Assembly: GCA_913043815.1 (NCBI GenBank)
Contig: CAJWNY010000012.1
Location: 1 to 45,543 of the forward strand
Length of the DNA stretch: 45,543 nucleotides
Direction of reading: 5' to 3'
Source: an uncultured Gammaproteobacteria bacterium
Lineage (GTDB): Bacteria; Pseudomonadota; Gammaproteobacteria; Pseudomonadales; Azotimanducaceae
Made by a program: the position numbers and the translations under genes. Below are positions 1-9,107 of this stretch, in pieces. The notes below the pieces were generated by a model, which was not told the origin of the DNA, did not search any database, and was given only the letters and a program-made list of their open reading frames with translations. Numbering within the stretch: position 1 is the stretch's first letter; the number at the start of each line of letters is the position of its first letter.

Positions 1-776
1 CTGCCGCGAATAATTCCCTTATCAGAAGACTCTAGAGATTTCACAAAAACATCAACTTCTGGATGTAATTTGCGAGCATAGTCTAACTCAAAAATCGCCT
101 CCTTTAGCTTTTTGCCGCTCCGATAAACTACTCTGTGGGCTGATTTAACTGCCTGAATCGCTTCATCAGAGAAACCCCGTCGTTTAATGCCCTCAAGATT
201 GAGCCCTATCGCGTTGGCGGGGTTACCCGCGACTGTCATGAAAGCAGGCACGTCTTTAGTCACCAAACTCATTCCCGCTATATGGGTATATGCACCGATT
301 TGACGAAACTGCGGTATACCTGCATAACCACCAAAATTGGCGTAGTCACCTACCACAACATGCCCGGAGAGAGAGGCGTTATTAGCCATAATAACGTTGT
401 CGCCAACAATACAGTCGTGGCCAATGTGGACATAGGCCATCAGTAGGCAATTTGCGCCAACTACCGTTTTACTGATGCCGCCAGCAGCCATACCTCTGTG
501 TATGGTGACACCTTCTCTGATTATCGTGTTAGCGCCGATGATCAACTCCGAGTGCTCCCCTGCGTAGGCTAGGGCCGGAGTATCTTCGCCTACTGTAGCG
601 AACTGGTAGATTTTCACGCCTGCGCCAATGAGGCACGGCCCTTTAACTACAGCACTAGAAGCAATTTGAACGTTATCACCCAAAACCACATTGGGCCCAA
701 TGATGGTCCAAGGACCAATGCTGACGTTTTCCCCGACAACTACAGAGCTGTCTACAATGGCGCGCTCATCTATCAC
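1..776 (-). CDS. lpxA: UDP-N-acetylglucosamine acyltransferase LpxA, 3' end cut by the window edge
   Basis: LpxA transfers R-3-hydroxyacyl from ACP to UDP-GlcNAc, the first step of lipid A synthesis in the cytoplasm. About 258 residues are readable, close to the full family length of about 260, and the frame runs off position 1 just after a GIIR ending like that of E. coli LpxA, so only a few bases are missing. Left-handed beta-helix hexapeptide repeats fill the first 180 residues. The HIGHDC segment carries His117 and the expected catalytic base His120. The start is GTG at 776-774, overlapping the fabZ stop as GTGA. No in-frame ATG fits. It is last in the bamA-skp-lpxD-fabZ-lpxA series, and lpxB is expected next, outside the window. 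Confidence 0.95.
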   Translation of the reverse strand, partial: MIDERAIVDSSVVVGENVSIGPWTIIGPNVVLGDNVQIASSAVVKGPCLIGAGVKIYQFATVGEDTPALAYAGEHSELIIGANTIIREGVTIHRGMAAGGISKTVVGANCLLMAYVHIGHDCIVGDNVIMANNASLSGHVVVGDYANFGGYAGIPQFRQIGAYTHIAGMSLVTKDVPAFMTVAGNPANAIGLNLEGIKRRGFSDEAIQAVKSAHRVVYRSGKKLKEAIFELDYARKLHPEVDVFVKSLESSDKGIIRG

Positions 777-1219
777 AACTTTTGCTCTACAATTGAGAGC
801 GTGGCGGAACAGGCGAGCTGGCCGTCAACGAAGGCTGTGCAGTCAAATTTTATCATCATTTTGCGCTCAGCCAAGATTGAACTGTGTATCTCTAAGCGGT
901 CTCCGGGTATGACCTGGCGGCGAAATCTAGCTTTCTCTACTCCGCCAAATAAATAGTTTGTTCCATCTGCGGGCCTGCCACCTCGGCTTTCAAAAGCTAA
1001 AACACCGGAAATTTGTGCCATAGATTCTAAAATCAGTACTCCGGGCATAATCGGCTGACCAGGAAAATGTCCGTTAAACATCTCTTCGTTTACGGTCACG
1101 TTTTTAAAGCCTTTAATTGACTCGCCCTGCGTTAACTCGGTGACTCTGTCCAAGAGCAAAAACGGATACCTGTGAGGAAGGTAGTCGAACAGTTCGGTAA
1201 TCGTTTTAACTTGGCTCAT
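773..1219 (-). CDS. fabZ: 3-hydroxyacyl-[ACP] dehydratase FabZ
   Basis: FabZ dehydrates beta-hydroxyacyl-ACP in fatty acid elongation. It competes with LpxA and LpxD for R-3-hydroxymyristoyl-ACP, which explains why it sits between them. The protein is about 148 residues, a normal length. It shows the hot-dog fold hallmarks LPHRYPFLLLDRV near the N-terminus and GHFPGQPIMPG, with the catalytic pair His51 and Glu65. I chose the ATG at 1219 because a GAGAG Shine-Dalgarno-like run lies just upstream. The ATG at 1231 (152 residues) is also possible. Either start lies inside the 3' end of lpxD, so translation is probably coupled. The stop overlaps the lpxA GTG start. Confidence 0.95.
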   Translation of the reverse strand: MSQVKTITELFDYLPHRYPFLLLDRVTELTQGESIKGFKNVTVNEEMFNGHFPGQPIMPGVLILESMAQISGVLAFESRGGRPADGTNYLFGGVEKARFRRQVIPGDRLEIHSSILAERKMMIKFDCTAFVDGQLACSATLSIVEQKL

Positions 1220-2264
1220 CAGCTCTCTCATTTTCTAACTTTTTAACTCGAACAAAAAGCTGCCCGAGGTTATTGAACCGTAATGCATTGCGCAGCCACT
1301 GCTTGTGTTCACTAGCAACAATGGCTCCGGAATACGTTCCAGGCTTGTCTATAGATTGGCTTATTGTCGTTTTCACGCTGACCACTACGCCATCACATAG
1401 CGTTATTGGGCTACTGCCTGCGATCCCGCAGCCACCCGCAAGTACACAGTGCTTACCAATTGTGGTGCTGCCAGCCATGCCAGCGCCACCGCAAATTATC
1501 GTATGGTCACCAATACGGCAGTTATGACCTATCTGAACTTGATTATCAATTTTCACCCCATCACCGATAATGGTGTCTTCTATCGCCCCGCAATCAATGG
1601 CGGTTGCCGCTCCAATAGAAACGTCATTACCAATCTGTAAACCACCGATTTGCGCAATGGTTTCATATTGGCCTTGGGCGTTGGGTGTAAAACCAAATCC
1701 AGCAGCGCCGAGAACGACACCACTATGAATAATGCAGCGCTCGCCTATAACTACGTTTCGATAAACACTGACATTACTCATAATCAGGCCACCGTCACCA
1801 ATGTTGCTATGACTAGCGATGGTGGTATTAGCATGGATTTGAACGTTGCTACCGATTTGACAATGAGCGCCAATAACCACATTGGGGCCGATACTTACAT
1901 CGTCTGCAAGATGAGCTAGAGGGTCTATTACTGCACTGGAATGAATCCCCAAAGCCATGGGTTCTTCGATGTGAAACAGTTGGGATGCACGGGCAAAAGC
2001 CAAATACGGCTGATCTACCACAAGACAGACGGCAGGACATTCGGCGACATATTCAGCGCTGAGGATAACCGCTGATGCATCCGTTGATGCCAGTTGATCG
2101 CGGTAACTAGGACTAGAAAGGTGACTTAAGTCCCCAGCTTGAGCCGTTCCAAGACTGCCCAAGCCTGAGATGACCCGCGCATCAAAGTTTTCTTCACTCA
2201 TACCAAAAGGGCCGACAATATCGGCCCCTATGCGATTAGCGATTTCAACAAGAGTTGTCTTCAT
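1206..2264 (-). CDS. lpxD: UDP-3-O-(3-hydroxyacyl)glucosamine N-acyltransferase LpxD
   Basis: LpxD adds the second R-3-hydroxyacyl chain, N-linked, to UDP-3-O-acyl-GlcN in lipid A synthesis. The 352-residue protein has a UDP-binding N-terminal domain (about 1-105), a long hexapeptide beta-helix (about 108-320) and a C-terminal helix ending in charged residues. The QIGHNC segment contains the expected catalytic His247 (E. coli His239), and the GAAGFGF loop before it is typical. The ATG has only a weak ribosome-binding site. The gene lies about 70 bases after skp and overlaps fabZ at its 3' end. Length and motifs are normal. Confidence 0.96.
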   Translation of the reverse strand: MKTTLVEIANRIGADIVGPFGMSEENFDARVISGLGSLGTAQAGDLSHLSSPSYRDQLASTDASAVILSAEYVAECPAVCLVVDQPYLAFARASQLFHIEEPMALGIHSSAVIDPLAHLADDVSIGPNVVIGAHCQIGSNVQIHANTTIASHSNIGDGGLIMSNVSVYRNVVIGERCIIHSGVVLGAAGFGFTPNAQGQYETIAQIGGLQIGNDVSIGAATAIDCGAIEDTIIGDGVKIDNQVQIGHNCRIGDHTIICGGAGMAGSTTIGKHCVLAGGCGIAGSSPITLCDGVVVSVKTTISQSIDKPGTYSGAIVASEHKQWLRNALRFNNLGQLFVRVKKLENERADEPS

Positions 2265-2336
2265 TTGAGCATATGGGGACGGTCACCCTTACCCGCCCCT
2301 AATTGTTATAGAGGAGGCCCCAGGTTAACCGCTGAG

Positions 2337-2846
2337 TTATTTACTTTGCTCGTTCATCTTTTCTGTCACTCTTTTCGTGATGTCATGCTTAGCGTTCGCG
2401 TATTGGAGAACGTTTGGATTAACAATCATATCTATCTGATCTATTTGAATAAGATCATCTCGCACCTTCTGAAATTGCGGCGCTAAAGATTGCAGAATTT
2501 CTTGCTGTCTGTCCTGGGCTTCTTTTTGAAGCTTTTGCTGAGCAAATTGAATATCAACCTGCATGCTTTCAAGTTCTTTTACCGTTTTACGCTTGTCAGA
2601 GTCGCTCATAACTTCGCCATCTTTTTGCATTTTTGCTTGCAAGGCCTGAAATGCTTCTACGCTTGCCACTAATTTATCTTGATCTTCTTTCAGTTCGCTT
2701 TCTAAATTTGCTAACAGCAACTTACCTTCATCGCTTCCTGCAATCGCTCTAGCTGGATCTAAAACCACAATTTTCATCTCCGCATATACGGATGGCGCAG
2801 CCATAATTGCTGTTACCAGTAAAGCCATTGCTAATTTGTTAAACAT
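2337..2846 (-). CDS. skp: periplasmic outer-membrane-protein chaperone Skp/OmpH
   Basis: Skp is a trimeric jellyfish-shaped periplasmic chaperone that keeps unfolded outer membrane proteins soluble on the way to BamA. The 169-residue product starts with a clear Sec signal peptide cleaved after about residue 22 (VYA-EMK). A highly charged Lys/Glu/Gln-rich helical region follows (about 45-125) and would form the coiled-coil tentacles. The ORF is preceded by an excellent AGGAGGG ribosome-binding site five bases before the ATG, so the start is secure. It lies between bamA and lpxD, the standard position of skp. Sequence conservation in this family is low, so the assignment rests on architecture and context. 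Confidence 0.92.
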   Translation of the reverse strand: MFNKLAMALLVTAIMAAPSVYAEMKIVVLDPARAIAGSDEGKLLLANLESELKEDQDKLVASVEAFQALQAKMQKDGEVMSDSDKRKTVKELESMQVDIQFAQQKLQKEAQDRQQEILQSLAPQFQKVRDDLIQIDQIDMIVNPNVLQYANAKHDITKRVTEKMNEQSK

Positions 2847-2922
2847 AGTTCCCTCCTAAGGAATAAGTTTGTTAACTATTTGAGAGTTGCTCATTATCCA
2901 CTACTCGAGCGTTCATTCTAAC

Positions 2923-5367
2923 CTAGAAAGTACGTCCAAGTTCAAACTGAAAGCTCTCTTCTTGATCAAAATCTTGAGTTTGGAACGGCTTAGCTACACT
3001 GAATGTCAACGGACCAAAACCGCTTAACCAGCTCATACCAAAGCCAAGCGAGTAACGCAAATCATCTTGATCGAAACCAAAGCATTTGCCACTGGGACCG
3101 TTCACGACATCGGCGTTAAAACTTAGACAATCGGTGTTAAATACGTTACCGGCATCAAAAAAGAATGCCGGTCTAAACTGACGGTTATCCTCAACAAATG
3201 GCAATGGGAAAATCAACTCGGCTGAAAATTCGACTAACAGGTTCCCTCCAAAAGGTTGACCATATTCTCCACTGTCTCCGTTTTGTCGATAAAATATCGG
3301 CTGTCCATTCTGATCAAGAGGGTTCGTGCTACGCGGCCCTAATGTCGAATCCTCAAAACCACGAATTGAACCAAAACCACCGGCATAAAAATGTTCGTAA
3401 AATGGCAAGGAGCTGGTATTTCCATAAGCTCCACCAAAACCCAATTCGGTTCGAAGCTTCAGTGTCCAACTTTTCGTTACGGGAAAATAACGTTCGCCTG
3501 CATAGGTCAATTTATAAAACTCAAGATCGCTTCCCGGGACTGTAGTCTCCAAAGCGAGAGATTGAGAAGAGCCTCTATCGGCAAAAACACCTCTGTTTAA
3601 AGTAGAGCGGGTCCAAGAAAGATTACCTTTCAGAAAGAAAGCTTTTTGACCGTTGTCATCAACAAAGCGAGCAATTTCTTGAGCAGCAGCATAGCCCGAC
3701 GTCAGTTTTGTATGCTCGGCGGAAACACCAAAGTTTATCCGTTGGGTTTCACCAATAGGAAAACCAAAATTCACACCAGCACCGAAGGAGTCGGTGCTAT
3801 AACGAGCGATAAATCTCTCATCATAATCCAACCGTCTAAAAAACAGGTTGAATCCTCGGCTTATGCCGTCAAGAGTAAAATATGGGTCAAAATACCCTAC
3901 GTTTACGGACTTCTGGTATTTAGAGAGGTTGACCCCAGTATTAAAACTATTGCCGCTGCCCTGGATATTCGATTGTTGATAATTGCCGCCAATTATTAAA
4001 CCGTAACCTTGAGAGTAAGCCAATGTGCCGGAAATTGATCCAGATGGTTGCTCTTCTACTGAAAAATTCACATCAATCTGATCGTCACTGCCTGCAACCT
4101 GCGGGGTTTCTACTTCTACACCCTTGAAAAACCCCAAACGTTCTAAACGAACTTTAGTAAGATCAATTTGCGCGCTTGATGCCCAGGCACTTTCCATTTG
4201 TCTAGATTCCCGGCGCAACACTTCATCTTGAGTAACCTGATTGCCGTTGAAGGTAATACGTCGGACGTATGCGCGTTTGCCGGCGTCAACAAAAAACTCA
4301 ACGTCAGCAGTGCCGTCATCGTTCAGCTTGGGCACGCCGCTGGCTGTCGCAAAAGTAAAACCACCATTGCCCAACGCCGTTGTAAGGCGCTCTTCTGTGG
4401 CGGTAATCAGCGCCTGTGAAAACTTTTGCCCCTTTTGAACAATAATCAGACTTTCTAAATCTTCCGCTTTTACATCACCAAGTTCGCCGACCAAATTGAC
4501 TTCGTCTACGGTGTACGTCTCGCCTTCGTTAATGGCTATAGATATATAAACCTGTTGGCGATCCGGCGTGATACTTACCTGCGTTGACGTAATGTCGAAG
4601 TCTGCATACCCCTGATCCTTGTAGAACGCCTCTAACGTCTCCAGGTCTCCAGACAGTTTTTCTCTGGCGTACTTGTCATCATTTTTGTAAAACGAGGTCA
4701 AGCTAGGATGCTTGAGCTCAATAATGTCTAGTAATTGGCTTTGCTTAAAAACCTCAGCGCCGACAATATTTAAATGGCGAATGCCCGAACTTTTACCTTC
4801 TTCAATATCAATTTTGATATTGACCCGATTACGTGGCAGCTCTTCGATTTCCGTTTCGATAGCCGCGCTATAACGGCCTTGAGCAACATATTGACGCTCT
4901 AGCTCTAAACCCATACGTTCTAGCGTTACTTGCTTAAAAATTTCACCCTCCTCCAGACCTTGATCGGCAAGGCCCTCAAGCAATGCATCGCTTTCAATGG
5001 CTTTATTACCATCTAGCTCTATCGATTCAATGGCTGGTCGCTCTACTACAGTCACAATCAAGACTCTGCCATCTCTTGCGAGTTGAATATCTTTAAAAAA
5101 GCCAGAACTAAATAGTGTGCGCATTAAATTTCGTATGGCCAGCGAATCAACAGAGTCGCCAACACTCAGGGAAATTAGGTTAAATACGGTGCCCGAAGAA
5201 ACTCGTTGCAATCCTTGCAGGCGTATATCACTGACAACAAACGAATCCTCGAGAGTCGGAGTTTGCTGAGTATCTTCCGCAGCCCCTGATAAAGAGGGTG
5301 TCATTACAAAAGCAAAGCTCAGGGTCACCAGTGACAGCAACCGGCTCTGAAATTTATTGATTCTCAT
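2923..5367 (-). CDS. bamA: outer membrane protein assembly factor BamA
   Basis: BamA is the beta-barrel core of the BAM complex, which folds and inserts outer membrane proteins. Using the ATG at 5367 the protein is 814 residues. A GAGGG ribosome-binding site precedes this ATG, and the longer frame opens only with a GTG at 5391. A signal peptide ends around SLSGAAE. Five POTRA domains occupy roughly residues 45-440, and an Omp85 barrel fills the remainder. The loop-6 IRGF motif (Arg669) matches the conserved VRGF/Y, and the last residue is Phe, the usual barrel targeting signal. The neighbours rseP and skp are canonical. Confidence 0.97.
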   Translation of the reverse strand: MRINKFQSRLLSLVTLSFAFVMTPSLSGAAEDTQQTPTLEDSFVVSDIRLQGLQRVSSGTVFNLISLSVGDSVDSLAIRNLMRTLFSSGFFKDIQLARDGRVLIVTVVERPAIESIELDGNKAIESDALLEGLADQGLEEGEIFKQVTLERMGLELERQYVAQGRYSAAIETEIEELPRNRVNIKIDIEEGKSSGIRHLNIVGAEVFKQSQLLDIIELKHPSLTSFYKNDDKYAREKLSGDLETLEAFYKDQGYADFDITSTQVSITPDRQQVYISIAINEGETYTVDEVNLVGELGDVKAEDLESLIIVQKGQKFSQALITATEERLTTALGNGGFTFATASGVPKLNDDGTADVEFFVDAGKRAYVRRITFNGNQVTQDEVLRRESRQMESAWASSAQIDLTKVRLERLGFFKGVEVETPQVAGSDDQIDVNFSVEEQPSGSISGTLAYSQGYGLIIGGNYQQSNIQGSGNSFNTGVNLSKYQKSVNVGYFDPYFTLDGISRGFNLFFRRLDYDERFIARYSTDSFGAGVNFGFPIGETQRINFGVSAEHTKLTSGYAAAQEIARFVDDNGQKAFFLKGNLSWTRSTLNRGVFADRGSSQSLALETTVPGSDLEFYKLTYAGERYFPVTKSWTLKLRTELGFGGAYGNTSSLPFYEHFYAGGFGSIRGFEDSTLGPRSTNPLDQNGQPIFYRQNGDSGEYGQPFGGNLLVEFSAELIFPLPFVEDNRQFRPAFFFDAGNVFNTDCLSFNADVVNGPSGKCFGFDQDDLRYSLGFGMSWLSGFGPLTFSVAKPFQTQDFDQEESFQFELGRTF

Positions 5368-5446
5368 TTTACCCTCTTCAATGGGGATCACCTTAAATGA
5401 CCCCGAATACTTTCAATTACGCCACGCTTAAATGGGTTGGCGCGTT

Positions 5447-6829
5447 TTAGATCAACCTAGACAGATCATTAAATGTTACGAAGATAAACATCAGCGCCAC
5501 AAGAAAAAGGCCCCCTTGTAGAGCTGCTGATTGAAAGCCATCAGAAACAGGCTTACCCATAATAATTTCAGCCAAAATAAAGACAACGTGCCCCCCGTCT
5601 AACATCGGTATAGGCAATAAGTTCAAAACCGCTAGCGAAATACTCATCAGCGCCATAATGCCAAAAAACGTACGCCAGCCTGATTTAGCCGATTGCCCCG
5701 CTATTTTTGCGATCCCTACGGGACCGACCAATGTATTTGCAGATACCGCCCCTGTAAACATTTTAGTGATCATCGAAAATGTCATCGATGTTTTACCCAA
5801 GGTCTCGTCGACGCCCTTCTGTAAGGCTTCGCCAAGCGGGAATTCTACCTCTATCACTACTGGGCCTACACCCAAAAACCCTTGCTCAATTTCGTTGGGA
5901 GCAGAATTTTCAGCGCCTTCTTGCAGACTGGCTATGACTTCAACCGTTCTTACATCTGGAGTGGCACGTAACTCGTAAAAAATACCTGAACGAAAGAGAG
6001 AGAGAACCAGTGATTTATTGGGCGAGCGCTCTATTTCCCGCACCCAATCCGACCAATAGGTCACTGGCTCGCTATCTACAGCGACTATCCAGTCGCCCTT
6101 CTCTAGCCCTGCACGCTCCGCTTGGGAGCCCTCTACAACCCGCCCTATTACCGGCAATATGCTTGGCATAAGGCCTAAAGAACCGAAAATATCAGGATCA
6201 TCCTCGCCCTTTAACCAATCAGACAACGGCACGACAATCTCTTGTTCAATACCGCTTTCTAATTCAACTACTGCTAGCTTAAGATCCCCGGAATCTCCTA
6301 AACGCTTAGTCAACGCCAAAGCAATATCTTGCCAACCTGTTACCTGCGCTTCGTCTACACGCAAAATCTGTACGGCGCTATCTATGCCACTGCGTTGCAA
6401 CAAAGAGCCGTCGCCTGGCGCAGTAGACATAGGCGCGAACTGCACACTGCCAGCAAAAAAAAGCAGCCAATAGATCAATACTGCGAGCAGGAAGTTTGCA
6501 AACGGTCCTGCCAAAGCGATCGCTATTCGCCAATAGGCTGTTAAAGAGGTGTAACCCACTGCGCCCTCTAACTCGGGACTAGCGGCAAGGTCCGTCAATG
6601 GATCACGCTCGTCATACATACTCACGAAGCCGCCCAATGGAATCATCGCTAAAGTAAATACCGTACCTTTTGAATCCACCCAACTAAACAGCGGTTTGCC
6701 AAAGCCAATTGAAAAACGTAGGACGTGCACACCAGACATACGTGCAACGACAAAATGCCCGTACTCATGAAACGCAACCAAAACACCTAAAAGCAGAAAA
6801 AACGCCAGGGGATACAGCAAAAATTCCAT
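5447..6829 (-). CDS. rseP: RIP metalloprotease RseP (site-2 protease)
   Basis: RseP is an inner membrane zinc protease that cuts within membranes. It degrades the anti-sigma factor RseA after DegS cleavage and also clears remnant signal peptides. The zinc motif HEYGH is at residues 21-25 in the first transmembrane helix, and the third ligand motif LDGG lies near residue 411. Tandem PDZ domains span roughly 115-310, and two transmembrane helices lie near the C-terminus. The start is the ATG at 6829, which overlaps the cdsA stop as TGATG and implies translational coupling. The longer frame opens only with TTG. The protein is 460 residues, a normal length. The rpoE-rseA-rseB genes are not at their usual place elsewhere in this window. 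Confidence 0.96.
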   Translation of the reverse strand: MEFLLYPLAFFLLLGVLVAFHEYGHFVVARMSGVHVLRFSIGFGKPLFSWVDSKGTVFTLAMIPLGGFVSMYDERDPLTDLAASPELEGAVGYTSLTAYWRIAIALAGPFANFLLAVLIYWLLFFAGSVQFAPMSTAPGDGSLLQRSGIDSAVQILRVDEAQVTGWQDIALALTKRLGDSGDLKLAVVELESGIEQEIVVPLSDWLKGEDDPDIFGSLGLMPSILPVIGRVVEGSQAERAGLEKGDWIVAVDSEPVTYWSDWVREIERSPNKSLVLSLFRSGIFYELRATPDVRTVEVIASLQEGAENSAPNEIEQGFLGVGPVVIEVEFPLGEALQKGVDETLGKTSMTFSMITKMFTGAVSANTLVGPVGIAKIAGQSAKSGWRTFFGIMALMSISLAVLNLLPIPMLDGGHVVFILAEIIMGKPVSDGFQSAALQGGLFLVALMFIFVTFNDLSRLI

Positions 6830-7617
6830 CAAATAATGACCCAAGTAAGTAAAGGTAAGACTGCTATTACTGAATCTATACGGTCTAAAACTCCGCCGTG
6901 CCCAGGAAGAATAGTGCCTGAATCTTTTACTCCCGAAACTCTTTTCAGTAGACTTTCGAATAAATCACCAAACACGGAGACGCAAACCAGCACCACAGTT
7001 AACAATAGCGCGCTGAGCAAAGAATAAGACTGCCAAAACACGAGGACCGGTGTGCAAATCAATGTTGCAATAATACATCCACCAAGCGCGCCCTCCCAGG
7101 TTTTGCCCGGGCTTAACTCGGTCGCCAGGCGATTTTTACCAAATGCCTTGCCAACAAAATAGGCCCCCACATCCGCAGACGTAGTTAAAACGAACAGCCA
7201 AACCAACCATAAGGCGCCTTGCTCATGGGCTCGCAACATGTTTAAGCTCACCCAAGCACCGAGCATAATCACCAAGCCCAGCACGCCTACAAACCATTGA
7301 TTTTTGTATAAAAATTCACCTGTGGGATAAAGTAAAATACTGGCAATAGCGAACATCCAAAGGATTCCGACCAAAAGGATAAAGTCCGAAAAGTGCTCTT
7401 TCAACAGATACAATGCCGCCGCCATAAGTATAAAAAGCGCGGTATAAATAAATTTCGCTCTTAAAGATTCTAGACCGGCAAACCCTCCCCACTCAAACAC
7501 TCCGAAGCCGGCTGCAGCTAAAAAAAACAAAGAAAATCCCCACAAAGGCAGCATAAATATAGCGGCCAACGTGACGAATGCTATTGCGAGAGCGGTAATG
7601 ATTCGGTTCCTCAACAT
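6829..7617 (-). CDS. cdsA: phosphatidate cytidylyltransferase CdsA
   Basis: CdsA makes CDP-diacylglycerol from phosphatidate and CTP, the branch point to phosphatidylethanolamine and phosphatidylglycerol, in the inner membrane. The 262-residue protein is almost all hydrophobic helices. The family signature is near the C-terminus: SLLKRVSGVKDSG followed by PGHGGVLDRIDS, whose acidic residues bind the metal ion. The upstream uppS stop is five bases away. In Pseudomonas the next gene would be dxr, but here rseP follows immediately with a one-base overlap. Confidence 0.96.
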   Translation of the reverse strand: MLRNRIITALAIAFVTLAAIFMLPLWGFSLFFLAAAGFGVFEWGGFAGLESLRAKFIYTALFILMAAALYLLKEHFSDFILLVGILWMFAIASILLYPTGEFLYKNQWFVGVLGLVIMLGAWVSLNMLRAHEQGALWLVWLFVLTTSADVGAYFVGKAFGKNRLATELSPGKTWEGALGGCIIATLICTPVLVFWQSYSLLSALLLTVVLVCVSVFGDLFESLLKRVSGVKDSGTILPGHGGVLDRIDSVIAVLPLLTWVII

Positions 7618-7622
7618 AGTTC

Positions 7623-8402
7623 TTAGCGTCTGCCAAACCTACGTTGGCGAACAGCATACTCATCAATCGCAATTTTTAACTGCTCAGCGTCGAATTCGGG
7701 CCAGAACAAGTCTGTGAAGTACAGTTCGGTGTAGGCTAAATCCCAGAGTAAAAAATTACTCACTCTGTGATCACCACCAGTGCGAATGAGCAAATCCGGC
7801 TCTGAGACTTCGCTCAGAGACAGCTGCGCACCCAGCATCTCCTCGCTAATCGCGTCAGCAGTTAACTCTCCTCGCTCAACTTTTCGGGCTAACGCTTTCG
7901 CTGCCTTAGTGATATCCCAACGACCGCCAAAGTTCACGGCCACGGACATATTCAGCTCAATGTTGTTTTTAGTTAGATCCTCGCATTGGGCCATCATCGA
8001 GCGAATGTCAGGTGCAAAATGGCTCCTGTCACCGATAATGCGCAACCGCACACCCTTAACATGGAGGTCTTCGATATCGTTTTTCATAACGTAACGCATG
8101 AGATCCATCAAGACACTGACTTCACCCATCGGGCGATGCCAGTTTTCAGTGCTAAATGCGAATACAGTTAGATTGGTCACCCCGTGCTCAACGCACGCTT
8201 CGGCGATGGGACGCAGAAGCTTTGCTCCTGCTCTGTGGCCGGCTGAGCCTGGGAGAAAACGTTTTTTCGCCCAGCGATTATTTCCGTCCATGATTATAGC
8301 AATATGGCCTGGGCAACTACCCGACCTACCCACCGCGACGCCGCTTTCATGTCCCAGTTTTTTGCCCGGGTCTGGGATAGAAGATTTAGTATCAGAGCTC
8401 AT
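7623..8402 (-). CDS. uppS: undecaprenyl diphosphate synthase UppS (IspU)
   Basis: UppS is a cis-prenyltransferase that extends farnesyl diphosphate with eight isopentenyl units, giving the lipid carrier for peptidoglycan and O-antigen. The 259-residue product has the IIMDGNNRWAKKR motif with catalytic Asp39, GHRAGAK, FSTENW and the C-terminal RTGGDHRVSNF substrate-binding motif. A Ser/Gly/Pro-rich stretch of about 30 residues precedes the conserved core, slightly longer than in E. coli. A later start is not obvious because no ATG lies nearer the core. It is 24 bases downstream of frr and 5 bases upstream of cdsA. Confidence 0.96.
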   Translation of the reverse strand: MSSDTKSSIPDPGKKLGHESGVAVGRSGSCPGHIAIIMDGNNRWAKKRFLPGSAGHRAGAKLLRPIAEACVEHGVTNLTVFAFSTENWHRPMGEVSVLMDLMRYVMKNDIEDLHVKGVRLRIIGDRSHFAPDIRSMMAQCEDLTKNNIELNMSVAVNFGGRWDITKAAKALARKVERGELTADAISEEMLGAQLSLSEVSEPDLLIRTGGDHRVSNFLLWDLAYTELYFTDLFWPEFDAEQLKIAIDEYAVRQRRFGRR

Positions 8403-8426
8403 GGGCCAGTACCTATTACAGTCGCT

Positions 8427-8984
8427 CTAAATTTCCATCAACTCAGATTCTTTTTCGGACAGCGCTTTCTCTATCTCAGCTACACGGGTATCGGTATAGG
8501 CCTGCACCCGCTCTTCACCCTTGCGGCCTTCGTCTTCTGCAGCTTCTTTCTCTTTGACCAGTTCGCGAATATCAGCAATGGCGTCTCGACGAATATTTCT
8601 CAAGGAAATTCGTCCATTTTCCGCTTCCGCTTTGGCCTGTTTAGCCAAGGCGCGGCGATTTTCCTCGGTTAACGGAGGCAGCGGAACTCTAATGACTTCG
8701 CCGTTATTCACCGGCGTGATGCCTACATCACTTCGCAATATAGCTTTTTCAATCTCTACAACTAGAGGGCGTTCCCAAGGGGCTAGTAACAATGTGCGAG
8801 CATCCTCTACTGATACGGAGGCTACCTGGTTTAGCGGCGTTTTAACGCCGTAATAATCGACGAATATACCTTCTAATAGAGCTGGATTAGCTCGCCCTGT
8901 GCGAATGCGGCCAAAAGTATTTCTAAGCGCATCTATCGATTTGCCCATGCGCTCGTTGGCTTCTTCAAGAATTTCATCAATCAC
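8427..8984 (-). CDS. frr: ribosome recycling factor Frr
   Basis: RRF works with EF-G to split post-termination ribosomes. The 185-residue length equals the family norm. The N-terminal IDEILEEANERMGKSIDAL and the internal RTGRANPALL segment are characteristic, and the rest is the three-helix bundle with a hinge domain. The start codon is GTG at 8984-8982 with a GAGGG ribosome-binding site a few bases upstream. It is separated from pyrH by about 120 bases in which I see no gene. Confidence 0.97.
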   Translation of the reverse strand: MIDEILEEANERMGKSIDALRNTFGRIRTGRANPALLEGIFVDYYGVKTPLNQVASVSVEDARTLLLAPWERPLVVEIEKAILRSDVGITPVNNGEVIRVPLPPLTEENRRALAKQAKAEAENGRISLRNIRRDAIADIRELVKEKEAAEDEGRKGEERVQAYTDTRVAEIEKALSEKESELMEI

Positions 8985-9107
8985 AATTAACCCTCAACTA
9001 TTATTTAATCTTCGCCACTATCTCAGTTAACATTTTGGCGCATGTTCTGACAAAACCAAATTTGCCCGACTCTGAGTATTGCTCTTGAACCAGTTCAATG
9101 AAGTAGT

